From assembly GCA_019187085.1 (NCBI GenBank), contig JABARS010000013.1, positions 1 to 64,000 on the forward strand: DNA of 64,000 bases, in the 5' to 3' direction. Positions 63,592 through 64,000 of the stretch are shown piece by piece. The stretch comes from Pseudorhodoplanes sp. Lineage in GTDB: Bacteria; Pseudomonadota; Alphaproteobacteria; Rhizobiales; Xanthobacteraceae. Position numbers and translations under genes: made by a program. The notes below the pieces were generated by a model, which was given only the letters and a program-made list of their open reading frames with translations, ran no database searches and was not told the DNA's origin. Positions within the stretch are counted from its first letter, which is position 1. Every line of letters starts with the position of its first letter.

Positions 63592-64000
63592 CTAGGCGGC
63601 CCGCGACCGCCGCTCGAAGGCCCCGCTCGCCAGTGCGACGCCGGCCGAGGTGGCCGCGATTCCCATCAGCGCTGCGCCGGAGGGCACCTCGCCCAGAAAC
63701 ACAATCGCCAGCATCGCCACGAGCGCAGGGATGAGCGCGGCGAACGCCGCCGCGCGCGACGCCCCGAGCCGCAGGATCGCAACCCCGAACAGCACGACCG
63801 CGACCACGCCGGACAGCCCGCCCTGCACGAGAGCCTGCACGGCCACCTCGCCGCCGCGGCCGTGCGCCAAAGCCTCGATCAGCGGCAGGACGCCGAACGG
63901 CAGCACAAGGATCGTCGACCAGGCGGCAATCACCGCAGCGCCTTCGACGGCCGACAGACCGCTGCGCCGGAAGGCGATGGTATAGATCGCCCAGAGCAGC
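63592..64000 (-). CDS. EamA/DMT-family transporter, 5' end beyond window
   Basis: C-terminal half of a ten-helix drug/metabolite transporter. Visible helices are [66 protein letters not shown] and [19 protein letters not shown]. These are the second EamA repeat with its GEVPS motif. The substrate is unknown. Translation from an upstream start runs off the right edge, so the frame rather than a start was used. Confidence 0.85.
   Translation of the reverse strand, partial: LLWAIYTIAFRRSGLSAVEGAAVIAAWSTILVLPFGVLPLIEALAHGRGGEVAVQALVQGGLSGVVAVVLFGVAILRLGASRAAAFAALIPALVAMLAIVFLGEVPSGAALMGIAATSAGVALASGAFERRSRAA

Overview
The window is high-GC DNA that reads as a chromosome segment of an alphaproteobacterium of the order Hyphomicrobiales (Rhizobiales), closest in feel to the Bradyrhizobiaceae/Xanthobacteraceae. 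The evidence is a dnaG-rpoD pair encoding a primase without zinc-ligand cysteines, a trxB-lsrB/vtlR-type regulator pair followed by what looks like an AbcR (alpha-r15) small RNA, FixK/FNR-type boxes, split carA and carB, and intergenic palindromes of the kind scattered through Bradyrhizobium-like genomes. No rRNA, tRNA, CRISPR array, prophage or insertion sequence was found. The genus cannot be fixed by eye.

Layout. 1-7 kb: an anchored cytochrome c (cut by the edge), rpoD and dnaG on the minus strand, then a brnT-brnA toxin-antitoxin operon carrying a third coupled gene for a periplasmic LprI-like protein. 7-11 kb: an adaptor/permease/ATPase export operon of MacB/Lol type behind yqeY and ynfA. 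11-19.7 kb: carA, a cupin, a methyltransferase, two exported proteins on the opposite strand, a LuxR-type remnant, carB and greA. 20-24.4 kb: doxX, an Lrp-type regulator, trxB, the LysR gene, the small RNA and msrP. 24.6-30.6 kb: an EAL phosphodiesterase, a TetR gene divergent from an Old Yellow Enzyme across two operator copies, and an EF-G-like GTPase. 30.9-35.3 kb: two PaaK-like adenylate-forming enzymes flanking an oppositely oriented methyltransferase, next to an outer-membrane barrel with a Gly-Asp tail. 35.6-45.7 kb: redox, stress and ligase genes (flavodoxin-fold reductase, GlcD, UspA, GNAT, YbdK, a TPP enzyme, NIPSNAP, an APH-like/P-loop protein). 45.7-50.4 kb: azlCD, an MFS transporter, a duplicated-domain secreted protein and nnrS. 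50.5-64 kb: a long envelope and repair block on the minus strand, ruvC-ruvA-cdd-ruvB-hicA-hicB-ybgC, then tolQ-tolR-tolA-tolB-pal-cpoB-tilS-ftsH, ending at the right edge with part of an EamA transporter.

How the parts work together. Most of the window is housekeeping: replication priming, the housekeeping sigma factor, pyrimidine/arginine precursor synthesis, Holliday-junction processing, the Tol-Pal envelope machine, tRNA-Ile lysidine synthesis and membrane proteolysis. Regulation visible in the DNA includes two FNR/FixK-like boxes (uspA-like gene and nnrS), twin TetR operators, a 20-bp palindrome before doxX, a TetR palindrome at 41.4 kb, several intrinsic terminators and the small RNA. 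The accessory or unusual points are the two toxin-antitoxin modules, one of them inside the ruv/tol operon with a toxin frame that has lost its stop, and the PaaK/methyltransferase cassette, in which two genes start on the same CATG.
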